This document shows, piece by piece, positions 1-5,256 of a stretch of DNA of 10,826 nucleotides. Position 1 is the stretch's first letter. Each line of letters begins with the position of its first letter. The position numbers and the translations under genes were made by a program. The stretch spans positions 1 through 10,826 of the forward strand of contig PEZL01000024.1 of the NCBI GenBank assembly GCA_002774055.1. The letters run 5' to 3'. The stretch is from Candidatus Tagabacteria bacterium CG09_land_8_20_14_0_10_41_14. GTDB lineage: Bacteria > Patescibacteriota > Minisyncoccia > JAHISW01 > Tagabacteraceae. The notes under the pieces were generated by a model. The model made no database searches and was not told the origin of the DNA. It was given only the letters and a program-made list of their open reading frames with translations.

Positions 1-82
1 AAAAATTATCTGATTTTGAGCGAAAAGGCAATCATTGGCTTGAACTCACCAGAAATTGGATAATTGAAGCCAACCAAGCCAA

Positions 83-179
83 CCCCGCCCTCTATGCTCT
101 GACTAAATTTATCTAATTTTGTTATGTTTTTAAAATATGGCAAACTGGATGGGTTATGTGATGTGCTTAGAGGGCGGGG
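83..179. repeat. 11-bp perfect inverted repeat, arms 83-93 and 169-179
   Basis: CCCCGCCCTCT at 83-93 is the exact reverse complement of AGAGGGCGGGG at 169-179, bracketing a 75-base AT-rich interval without a gene. It lies downstream of tRNA-Ala on the minus strand. A second, shorter pair (TTGGCTT 35-41 and AAGCCAA 67-73) lies to its left. No T-tract follows on the minus strand, so it is not a classical terminator. It could be an RNA fold in the tRNA trailer or part of an intergenic repeat. No coding region is visible in 1-258. Confidence 0.5.
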
Positions 180-211
180 CAAAAAGCCCTTTGATTTCCT
201 CGCAAATGTTA

Positions 212-247
212 CCGCCGAAGCGAGGGGCGAAGCCCCGAGCGAGGCGG
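212..247. repeat. GC-rich nested hairpin beside tRNA-Ala
   Basis: An inner stem GGGGC (224-228) / GCCCC (232-236) closes a three-base loop, and an outer CCGCC (212-216) pairs with GGCGG (243-247). It begins 11 bases beyond the encoded CCA end of tRNA-Ala on the minus transcript. It stands out as GC-rich in an AT-rich stretch. It may be a 3' processing or stability element or a dispersed intergenic palindrome; the sequence alone cannot decide. Confidence 0.45.
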
Positions 248-258
248 CTAATTCAATA

Positions 259-335
259 TGGTGGACCCGAGGAGATTTGAACTCCTGACCCCTGGTATGC
301 AAAACCAGTGCTCTGGCCAACTGAGCTACGGGCCC
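259..335 (-). tRNA. tRNA-Ala(TGC)
   Basis: Read on the minus strand, all arms of a class I tRNA are present. The acceptor GGGCCCG pairs with CGGGTCC with one G-U. The D arm is GCTC/GAGC. The anticodon stem CTGGT/ACCAG holds the loop TTTGCAT, giving anticodon TGC (Ala). The T arm is AGGAG/CTCCT around TTCAAAT. Discriminator A and an encoded CCA (261-259) complete the 77 bases. Its first ten bases overlap the 3' end of the RelE-like toxin gene, so the two are probably co-transcribed at least in part. Confidence 0.97.
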
Positions 336-583
336 TTCTTAGAAAATTTATAAGTGCCTTCTTTTCTATTTTTAATAACAATGATCATATTCTTTTCTTT
401 AATATTTTTTTGAAATATAATACGGATTTTTCCCTGTCTTACTCTATAGATGTCGGAAAAACCGCGCAATTTTTTACAATCTAAATTTATTAAATCTTTT
501 TTAAGAATTCTCTCAACAAGCACCCTAATTTCTTTCCTTCTTGAAAGGGAAAGACTTTTAAGGAATTTGTTTATCCTATCCAT
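326..583 (-). CDS. RelE/ParE-superfamily toxin (putative mRNA interferase)
   Basis: An 85-residue basic protein with the RelE-family layout. An N-terminal helical hairpin rich in Lys/Arg is followed by KKLRGFSDIYRVRQGKIRI (about 37-55), matching the family's 'L-x-G-x-x-x-x-YRVR-x-G-x-x-R' core strand region, and by a C-terminal strand with R73 and Y78 at positions like the catalytic Arg and Tyr of RelE. RelE toxins cleave mRNA in the ribosomal A site. The ATG lies 8 bases after the antitoxin stop with no strong Shine-Dalgarno, so translation is probably coupled. Oddity: the last residues (GP) and the TAG stop (328-326) are encoded by the tRNA-Ala acceptor and adjacent bases. RNase P cleavage at 335 would separate the toxin message from its stop codon. 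Family assignment is good; toxicity is inferred. Confidence 0.85.
   Translation of the reverse strand: MDRINKFLKSLSLSRRKEIRVLVERILKKDLINLDCKKLRGFSDIYRVRQGKIRIIFQKNIKEKNMIIVIKNRKEGTYKFSKKGP
347..375 (-). promoter_or_regulatory. possible tRNA-Ala promoter inside the toxin gene
   Basis: On the minus strand TTAAAA (375-370), 17 bases, then TATAAA (352-347), ending 11 bases before the mature tRNA 5' end. The -10 matches consensus at five of six positions, but the -35 is weak and the DNA is coding and AT-rich, so chance matches are likely. If real, it uncouples the tRNA from toxin-antitoxin transcription. Confidence 0.3.
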
Positions 584-591
584 AAAACAAT

Positions 592-840
592 CTATTTCTT
601 CTTTCTATCCAATGCCTTCAGTCTCTTTAATAATTCCTCTGCAGCAATGCCGCCTTTCCGAATCTTAGTAAAGTCAATCAAAGTTTCCCATTCTCCTTCA
701 TCACCACAAATATCAAGCGGAGTGATTCTAAAAAGCGGCTTAGATTGCTTCAAGACAACAAAAGACTGACCCTTTTGAACTTTTCGGGCATAACTATCCA
801 TATTTTGACGCAACTCTTTTAAACCAACCAAATTTTCCAT
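592..840 (-). CDS. Phd/YefM-family antitoxin
   Basis: An 82-residue protein. Its N-terminal half (GLKELRQNMDSYARKVQKG followed by SFVVLKQSKPLFRITPLD) matches the Phd/YefM fold: a short strand, the 'LR-x-N' helix, then a beta hairpin ending in the 'kP-x-x-x-i-x-P' strand. That half normally dimerises and binds operator DNA. The C-terminal half is acidic then Lys-rich (EGEWETLIDFTKIRKGG) and would wrap the toxin. It is upstream of the RelE-like toxin, the usual order. The ATG at 840 lies 8 bases from a candidate -10 box, so the mRNA may be leaderless. Autoregulation is likely through the palindrome at 857-871. Confidence 0.85.
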   Translation of the reverse strand: MENLVGLKELRQNMDSYARKVQKGQSFVVLKQSKPLFRITPLDICGDEGEWETLIDFTKIRKGGIAAEELLKRLKALDRKKK

Positions 841-848
841 ATATCAAA

Positions 849-876
849 AGTTTAACAAAAGTTAACCTTTTGTCAA
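849..876 (-). promoter_or_regulatory. Promoter and palindromic operator of the toxin-antitoxin operon
   Basis: On the minus strand a consensus -35 TTGACA (876-871), 16 bases, then TAAACT (854-849). The predicted start site is about 2-3 bases before the ATG at 840, and there is no Shine-Dalgarno. The spacer carries a near-palindrome centred on GTTAAC (857-871, AAAAGTTAACCTTTT on the plus strand), with a partial copy (AGTTTAAC) beside it. That suits repression by the Phd-type antitoxin. The -35 lies in the last codons of ddl. Confidence 0.6.
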
Positions 877-1848
877 CGCCAGTTTTAGTATATGGTCAAG
901 GAGTTGGGGAAACTCCAACCCGGCCGCTGCCGCGGCTTTCGGAAAAAGCGATTCAGAGGTCAATCCGGGCAAAGTATTAACTTCCAGCAAATAAACGCCG
1001 TCTTTCGCGACAATAAAATCAGCCCTTGAATAATGCCTGCAGCCCAAAATCTGATGTGCCAGCCGAGCTGTTTGTTCCAACCGTCTTTTGGTATCGCCGT
1101 CAAAACCCGCCGGACAAATTTCACGCGTGGAACCATCATACTTTACATCGTAATCAAAAAATTTTCCCAGCGGTGGCACAATTTCAACAACAGGCAGGGC
1201 ATAATACTTTTCCCCCCTGAAATCTTCTAAAACAGCGCAGGTGGCCTCCCTTCCTTTTATATATCCCTCGGCCAAAACCACGTCACCCACTGCGGATGCC
1301 TTTTCCATGGCCCGAACCAGTTCGGAAAAACTACTACAAATGCTCACCCCTACTGACGAGCCGGCTGAAGCGGGTTTTATCACCCAAGGCGGAGACATGG
1401 AATTAAAAATCTTTTTGGCGCAATCCGCCACATCCAAACCGTAAAACTTGTCAGCGGAAAAAACCATCGCCTTGGGAACACTAATCCCAAACTGCTGAAA
1501 AATTTCCCTGGCCAGATGCTTTTTCATCGCCAAAGCGGAAGCAAGAATCCTTGAGCCGGTATAAGGCGCGTTGCATCCCTCAAACAACTGCTGGACCCGA
1601 CCATCTTCTCCAAACTCTCCGTGCAGCGCGTTAAACAAAACATCCACCCGCTCAAAAATTTCAAGCGGTTTTTGGGGGAAACCGGATAAATGCCACTGCC
1701 CGCTTTTGTCTATCAAAACATCCAGCCCCTCATATCTTTCAGGCAGATATTTTAAAACCTCTCCTCCGGTTTTAAGAGAAATATCATATTCAGAAGAAGG
1801 ACCGCCTCTTGCAACGCCGACTTTTATTCTAGACATGCTTTTATTCAT
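862..1848 (-). CDS. ddl: D-alanine--D-alanine ligase
   Basis: This ATP-grasp ligase joins two D-alanines for the peptidoglycan pentapeptide, in the cytoplasm. The 328 residues fit the family (about 300-370). Landmarks run in order: GGPSSEYDISL (15-25, with E20 of the first D-Ala site), HGEFGEDG (76-83), YTGSRILASALAMKK (96-110, usually MDK), IKPASAGSSVGVS (157-169, ATP-binding Lys and Gly-rich loop), KGRE (198-201), SRADFIV (274-280), LLEVNTLPGLTSESLFPK (287-304, with the Mg ligands E289/N291 and the catalytic Ser region). All key positions look intact. ATG 1848 is used, but Met-5 at 1836 is an alternative; neither has a clear Shine-Dalgarno. The gene has its own upstream promoter, and its 3' end contains the next operon's -35. 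Presence of ddl fits a cell-walled CPR bacterium. Confidence 0.95.
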   Translation of the reverse strand: MNKSMSRIKVGVARGGPSSEYDISLKTGGEVLKYLPERYEGLDVLIDKSGQWHLSGFPQKPLEIFERVDVLFNALHGEFGEDGRVQQLFEGCNAPYTGSRILASALAMKKHLAREIFQQFGISVPKAMVFSADKFYGLDVADCAKKIFNSMSPPWVIKPASAGSSVGVSICSSFSELVRAMEKASAVGDVVLAEGYIKGREATCAVLEDFRGEKYYALPVVEIVPPLGKFFDYDVKYDGSTREICPAGFDGDTKRRLEQTARLAHQILGCRHYSRADFIVAKDGVYLLEVNTLPGLTSESLFPKAAAAAGLEFPQLLDHILKLALTKG

Positions 1849-1906
1849 GTGTTTAATTTAAAATTATTTTTCCCTCTCAAAAATTCTCATTCGTGGTATA
1901 ATTAAA

Positions 1907-1934
1907 ATAATATCACCTTTGTGCGCAATCGCAA
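1907..1934 (-). promoter_or_regulatory. Candidate ddl promoter
   Basis: On the minus strand TTGCGA (1934-1929), 16 bases, TATTAT (1912-1907), with an extended -10 TG one base upstream. The start would be near 1900, giving a leader of about 50 bases. The site lies just downstream of the creD-unit terminator. On the opposite strand a consensus extended -10 (TGGTATAAT, ending 1902) exists without a good -35; any plus-strand transcript would run straight into the hairpin at 1945-1975. Confidence 0.45.
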
Positions 1935-1944
1935 TCATAAAAAA

Positions 1945-1975
1945 AATCTACCCCCGCCATTGGCGGGGGTGGATT
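1945..1975. terminator. Strong GC hairpin terminator (end of the creD unit)
   Basis: The stem ACCCCCGCC (1950-1958) / GGCGGGGGT (1962-1970) closes a three-base loop and is extended by AATCT/GGATT. On the minus strand it is followed by an eight-base U tract (plus-strand A run ending about 1946). It sits 170 bases downstream of the cysteine-repeat gene and just before the ddl promoter. A shorter T run on the plus strand might allow weak bidirectional action. Confidence 0.8.
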
Positions 1976-2148
1976 TTGAAAAAACTATTTTTTCTTTCCT
2001 CCTTTTTTCTTTTTTACCATTTGACTAAGATATTAATCGTCGGATACGAACAGCCGACCACTGCTTAATCCAACAATCTAACTTTATTATCCAATCTAAC
2101 CAAAACTATTCAACACAATCCATCTGTGGATAACGAAAACATAGAAAA
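1976..2148. other. Non-coding 3' region with short repeats and one DnaA-box match
   Basis: Between the cysteine-repeat gene and its terminator I see no convincing gene. The nonamer AAAACTATT occurs at 1981, 2102 and 2145, with a fourth copy at 2177 inside the preceding gene. The copies at 2100-2111 and 2175-2186 share 12 bases. AATCTAAC occurs twice (about 2077 and 2093). TGTGGATAA (2125-2133) is an exact DnaA-box nonamer on the minus strand, but alone it is not an origin. GTCGG/CCGAC (about 2040-2058) could form a weak hairpin. Together with the hairpin and promoter beside it, this accounts for the roughly 300-base gap between ddl and the creD unit. Confidence 0.4.
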
Positions 2149-2451
2149 CTATTGAAAAATTTGAAGAATGGGCGCCAAAACTATTCCCAAAAGCAAATCA
2201 AAAATGGAAGAAGTGGGCTCCGTTGACTCTTTCGGCTGCATCATTTCTTTCGGGGGCAATCCACATTCTTCTCCTTCGCATGGAGGAAGAATTTGCGGTA
2301 TATTTTGCTCAAAACACTCTCTCATCAAATCGCCTATTTCCTTAGGCGGCATGGCTTCGCCGTTTTTGAACTTAACCATTGTATCCGCGCCAACCAAATT
2401 TTCCAAGCATTGATAAACCTCCGGCGGCATCTCCTGCATGGCCCGCTGGAA
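2149..2451 (-). pseudogene. 3' remnant of the cysteine-repeat protein gene, cut off by an in-frame TAA
   Basis: This stretch is in the same frame as the gene upstream and continues it after the TAA at 2454-2452: 'EEGRQ, stop, FQRAMQEMPPEVYQCLENLVG'. It encodes about 100 residues. First comes a helical segment with paired cysteines (YQCLENLVG ... LMRECFEQNIPQ), then a Pro/Glu linker (CEGEECGLPPKE), and finally a hydrophobic tail (FDLLLGIVLAPILQIF) that could be a membrane anchor or helical hairpin. There is no Shine-Dalgarno before the first internal ATG (2439), so independent translation looks unlikely. The stop differs from a Gln codon CAA by one base, and a Gln would suit the context. Nonsense mutation is the simplest reading; a base-call error is the main alternative. 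Confidence 0.65.
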
Positions 2452-2952
2452 TTACTGTCTGCCTTCTTCCATTTTCTGAATCTCTTCCTCTGAAATCAAT
2501 CCGTGTTCTTTGGCAAAATTAAAACAAGTTTCTTGATGAGCCGGGTTGTCACAAAAACTTTCACATTCTTCTTTGGTTTTGCATCCGCCGGGGCCTTTGC
2601 CTTTAGTTTTTCTGGCCATCTCCGCGTCTTTTGGATCCATAAAACCGGCTTCTTGGGCAAAAGTTATACATTCCTCCATATGAGCCGGCTCCGAACAATA
2701 GGCATCACCGGATTTTTTACTGCCACAGGCGGGCATTTTTACGCCGCGATTCTTGGCGGCCTGAACTTTCTTGGCTTCTGCCAATTCTGCGGCCGACAGC
2801 AGCCCGTTTTCCTCGGCGAAAGATATACACTCATCCATATGGTCAATTGAATCGCAATATGCTTCGCATTCAAATTCATTCCTGCATCCGCCCGGACCAA
2901 TGCCCATCTCTTTAAATTTCCTGTCTCTCACTGCCAACAGCATACCAGTCAA
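2452..2952 (-). CDS. Cysteine-repeat protein (GPGGC-type repeats), truncated
   Basis: Three tandem repeats of about 35 residues follow the pattern GPGGC-x5-C-x2-YC-x5-HM-x2-C-x2-FA-x3-G-L. Repeat 1 begins at GIGPGGCRNE, repeat 2 is degenerate (MPACGSKKSGDAYC, one Cys lost), and repeat 3 begins at GKGPGGCKTK. I associate such repeats with Patescibacteria proteins that normally carry a signal peptide; function is unknown, and disulfide-stabilised extracellular folds are likely. Here no signal peptide is visible. The long form uses TTG 2952 and overlaps creD by 41 bases. The ATG at 2907 is better: it lies 4 bases after the creD stop and 9 bases after AGGAAA, and starts straight into repeat 1. 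Translation is probably coupled to creD. The reading ends at the TAA at 2454-2452, while the protein frame continues downstream. Confidence 0.6.
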   Translation of the reverse strand: MTGMLLAVRDRKFKEMGIGPGGCRNEFECEAYCDSIDHMDECISFAEENGLLSAAELAEAKKVQAAKNRGVKMPACGSKKSGDAYCSEPAHMEECITFAQEAGFMDPKDAEMARKTKGKGPGGCKTKEECESFCDNPAHQETCFNFAKEHGLISEEEIQKMEEGRQ

Positions 2953-4360
2953 TCTTTCTGGACAAATACATAATAACAGCCAATATTGAAAAAAGTAGTA
3001 TGCTGCCTATGAGAAAAGCGTAATCCTCCAGCCGCAGTATTATGTATATAAAAAGATAAAGGAAAGCGAGAACACAACTCTGCACCAACGCCATTTTTGT
3101 ATTTGCTAAAACATTTTTTGAATAAAGCATAATTAAGCCAATGGTCGCGATACTCGAAATTAAATATGCCAAACCAAAACCAATTACTTCTGAAATTGAA
3201 ACCAACAGCGCGTAAAACAAAACAATTGCCAGCCCAACCAAAATATATTGGATTGGGTGCACTTTTTTTCTGTTGAACACCTCGGCAAAAAAGAATACGA
3301 GAAATGTAAGAGCGACAATAAGCATGGCGTATTTTGCGCTACGCGTTGCTTTTGCATACCCGTCAATTCCCGCCAAAAGCTTTACGCCCGATGCGGATGA
3401 ATAAATATTATATGTGTTGCCGAGCCATGATTGCGGATATCCTCTGTTTAAATCCAGGATTTTCCATGACGCGTTAAATCCGTTATCGGTAACTTCACGC
3501 GCGTCAGGCAAAAATGCTCCGCCAAAACTTGGTTTATCCCAATTTGATTTCAGGGAAACTTCGGTCGTTCTTCCCACCGGAATAAATTGCAAATCCCTGC
3601 TTCCGTTAAGATTCAATTTAAAAGAAAAATCATAACCATCCGCGTTTTTGTTTCTTATACTCGCGGGCAAAGGCGCGCTGATACCGGAACTTTGTTCAAT
3701 ATCCATAATAATTTGAGATGGAACAGATAAAGTTTTCGTTTCTAATCGATTTCCTTCGTATGGAATCGCTTCGTAATTGTTCCCGACAGAACGAATAACA
3801 TCATTGCTTTGAACCCCGGGTTTAAACTCTATTTCTGTATTATTCCAATTTAATTTTAATTCATTCTCTATACCTCGCGCGTCGGAAACGCCGACGGATA
3901 TAAACGCGTTGCTCCAATCCACGTCCGCGTCTTTTATTCCAAGATTATGAATGTCATTCCATGCAAATTTTCCTGAAAAATTTATTTCCGATGAATAGAC
4001 AACCGCGTCAAAAATCCCGCGCGACCGTATCTGGGGTTCAATCGTACCGTCAATCAAAAGCGTTTCCGGCAAGAAGTGCGCGTATTGAACCGCGCTAACG
4101 CGTTCTCCTTTTTCGTTTATCACATATTTTTTATACGGAATAGAAATTATGGGGCCGACGATTGTTTGCTGTTCGCCCCATTTTTGGCTTATTTCTAAAA
4201 TCGCTTCCTGTTTTGTGCTCTCTCGTTCATAAATAAGGCCTTTAATCATATTGATTGGAATCAAAAGAAGCATTGCCAATATCCCGACTATAATAATTCT
4301 GGAAGTGGCGGAATATCGTATCCAATATGCGATTTTTTTTTCATTTATATCTGTATTCAT
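2912..4360 (-). CDS. creD: CreD-family inner-membrane protein
   Basis: A 482-residue membrane protein matching CreD (E. coli about 450 residues). One N-terminal membrane segment (about 21-40) follows a short cytoplasmic head. A large extracytoplasmic beta-rich region (about 45-335) contains the family's 'GPIISIPYKKYV' and 'FLPETLLIDGTI' stretches, and a later 'GGAFLPDAREVTDNGFNASWKI' stretch, quoted here as GGAFLPDAR. Then come about five or six hydrophobic helices (344 to 465), ending in the typical MYLSRKIDWYAV. In E. coli creD belongs to the CreBC regulon and its loss affects the envelope; its biochemical role is unclear. No creBC two-component genes are nearby. The predicted promoter places the start site at or within two bases of the ATG, so the mRNA may be leaderless. 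The cysteine-repeat gene follows and overlaps or abuts it. Confidence 0.9.
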   Translation of the reverse strand: MNTDINEKKIAYWIRYSATSRIIIVGILAMLLLIPINMIKGLIYERESTKQEAILEISQKWGEQQTIVGPIISIPYKKYVINEKGERVSAVQYAHFLPETLLIDGTIEPQIRSRGIFDAVVYSSEINFSGKFAWNDIHNLGIKDADVDWSNAFISVGVSDARGIENELKLNWNNTEIEFKPGVQSNDVIRSVGNNYEAIPYEGNRLETKTLSVPSQIIMDIEQSSGISAPLPASIRNKNADGYDFSFKLNLNGSRDLQFIPVGRTTEVSLKSNWDKPSFGGAFLPDAREVTDNGFNASWKILDLNRGYPQSWLGNTYNIYSSASGVKLLAGIDGYAKATRSAKYAMLIVALTFLVFFFAEVFNRKKVHPIQYILVGLAIVLFYALLVSISEVIGFGLAYLISSIATIGLIMLYSKNVLANTKMALVQSCVLAFLYLFIYIILRLEDYAFLIGSILLFSILAVIMYLSRKIDWYAVGSERQEI

Positions 4361-4368
4361 TGGTTTTT

Positions 4369-4397
4369 ATTTTATCGAAAAAAACAGTAAATTACAA
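4369..4397 (-). promoter_or_regulatory. creD promoter, nearly leaderless
   Basis: On the minus strand TTGTAA (4397-4392), 17 bases, TAAAAT (4374-4369). Only 8 bases separate the -10 from the ATG at 4360, so the transcript should begin about 1-2 bases before the start codon. No Shine-Dalgarno is present. It diverges from the abiE promoter about 70 bases away. Confidence 0.55.
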
Positions 4398-4425
4398 GTA
4401 GAAGCAGCACCCTTACAAACTCCAG

Positions 4426-4445
4426 CTAAATCCGGTATTGTCTTT
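4426..4445. repeat. 20-bp motif, copy 1 (other copy at 10485-10504)
   Basis: CTAAATCCGGTATTGTCTTT here and the same sequence with C for T at position 11 at 10485-10504: 19 of 20 bases match in two unrelated intergenic regions, in the same orientation. This copy sits between divergent creD and abiEi promoters, 17 bases before the abiEi -35. It could be a dispersed regulatory site or the remains of a small intergenic repeat. Confidence 0.6.
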
Positions 4446-4462
4446 CCTTATTTTTTTCGCGT

Positions 4463-4491
4463 TTGACTACTCATTTCATATATGATACACT
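4463..4491 (+). promoter_or_regulatory. abiE promoter with inverted-repeat operator
   Basis: TTGACT (4463-4468), 17 bases, TACACT (4486-4491) with an extended -10 TG at 4483-4484. The start site should fall near 4498, only about 6 bases before the ATG at 4504, and there is no Shine-Dalgarno, so the mRNA is probably leaderless. Inverted arms TTTCATATATGA (4474-4485) and TCATACATATGAAA (4496-4509) flank the -10 box. AbiEi antitoxins are known to repress their own promoters by binding inverted repeats, so this is a candidate operator. Confidence 0.65.
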
Positions 4492-4503
4492 ATTGTCATA
4501 CAT

Positions 4504-5256
4504 ATGAAAAGCAAGAAAAACCTGTTGGAACAGCTCGATATTTTGCCTCACTTTACCAAGAGCACCATATATCAGCTCGGTAACCAGTTGGGGCTTAAAA
4601 ATAGCACGGTTAATACTTATATTAGCCGCTTTTTGAAACATAAAGACATTCTGTCGCTCAAAAGAGGCCTGTACATATCAGCTAACTTTTTTACAAAGAA
4701 TAAGAGTGATATTTCGTATTCTTTTTATCTCGCAAACATCCTTCGCACCCCATCATATGTAAGTTCATGGGCTGCGCTCCAGTATTACAATCTGACAACG
4801 GAAGCCATACACTCCATCACTTCGATAACACCAAAGGTCACAAGGGATTATGAAACAAAAGCCGGTACATTTTCCTACCAGTCGATCAAAAAGGAGTTTT
4901 TTTCGGACTACTCGCTCGCGAAGGGAAAATTTGATTTCTTTATCGCCGCTCCGTCAAAGGCATTGTTCGATCTCTTGTATTTCAGGACTCGCCAGTTTCG
5001 GGGCGTCCGTTTTGAAGAAATAAAAAAAATGGTCGAGGAATTGCGAATTGATATTGATGAGATAAGTGAGGAAGAACAGAAAAAGTTTTACGAAAAAGTA
5101 AAGAAATACCTCCATAACCGTGACGGAACGAAGACCGATAAACCGCGACCAGTTGTCTTTTGTCATTCTCGCCTACAACATGGCCTCGCTCATGGCAAGC
5201 AAGATTGCTGCAATTTTCTTGCGCGGAACACGTGGTGTCGGCGAGGCAGTGTATGA
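4504..5256 (+). CDS. AbiEi-like antitoxin (type IV toxin-antitoxin), aberrant C-terminus
   Basis: The N-terminus is a winged-helix DNA-binding domain (about 1-60) with 'TKSTIYQLGNQLGLKNSTVN' followed by RFLKHKDILSLKRGLYIS, ending in the family's 'lkrGlY' wing. The middle matches the antitoxin domain: YVSSWAALQYYNL (85-97), SITSITPKVTRDYETKAGTF, SYQSIKKEFF, then FIAAPSKALFDLLYFR (146-161). AbiEi represses the operon and neutralises AbiEii; abiE loci act in phage abortive infection. Similarity fades after about residue 200. The last 45 or so residues (rich in Cys, Arg and His) are read out of frame over the toxin remnant and look like a deletion by-product. The start is ATG 4504, just after a strong promoter. 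Confidence 0.8.
   Translation: MKSKKNLLEQLDILPHFTKSTIYQLGNQLGLKNSTVNTYISRFLKHKDILSLKRGLYISANFFTKNKSDISYSFYLANILRTPSYVSSWAALQYYNLTTEAIHSITSITPKVTRDYETKAGTFSYQSIKKEFFSDYSLAKGKFDFFIAAPSKALFDLLYFRTRQFRGVRFEEIKKMVEELRIDIDEISEEEQKKFYEKVKKYLHNRDGTKTDKPRPVVFCHSRLQHGLAHGKQDCCNFLARNTWCRRGSV

Noticed and set aside
6..320. 104-residue minus-strand frame
   Set aside because: It is read through tRNA-Ala and the GC-rich hairpin; the start is inside the tRNA and the protein resembles no family.
1897..1902. Plus-strand small RNA from TGGTATAAT to the hairpin at 1945-1975
   Set aside because: The extended -10 is good, but no -35 is found and the hairpin is better explained as the terminator of the minus-strand unit.
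1985..2020. 11-codon Lys-rich minus-strand frame (MVKKKKGGKKK)
   Set aside because: Very short, no ribosome binding site, and it arises from a polypurine tract; no evidence of translation.
2125..2133. Replication origin, from an exact DnaA box
   Set aside because: A single perfect box without a box cluster, a DNA-unwinding element or dnaA/dnaN genes.
2452..2454. Stop-codon recoding (or alternative genetic code) for the split gene
   Set aside because: TAA ends ddl and creD normally, and no recoding structure or SECIS-like element is evident.
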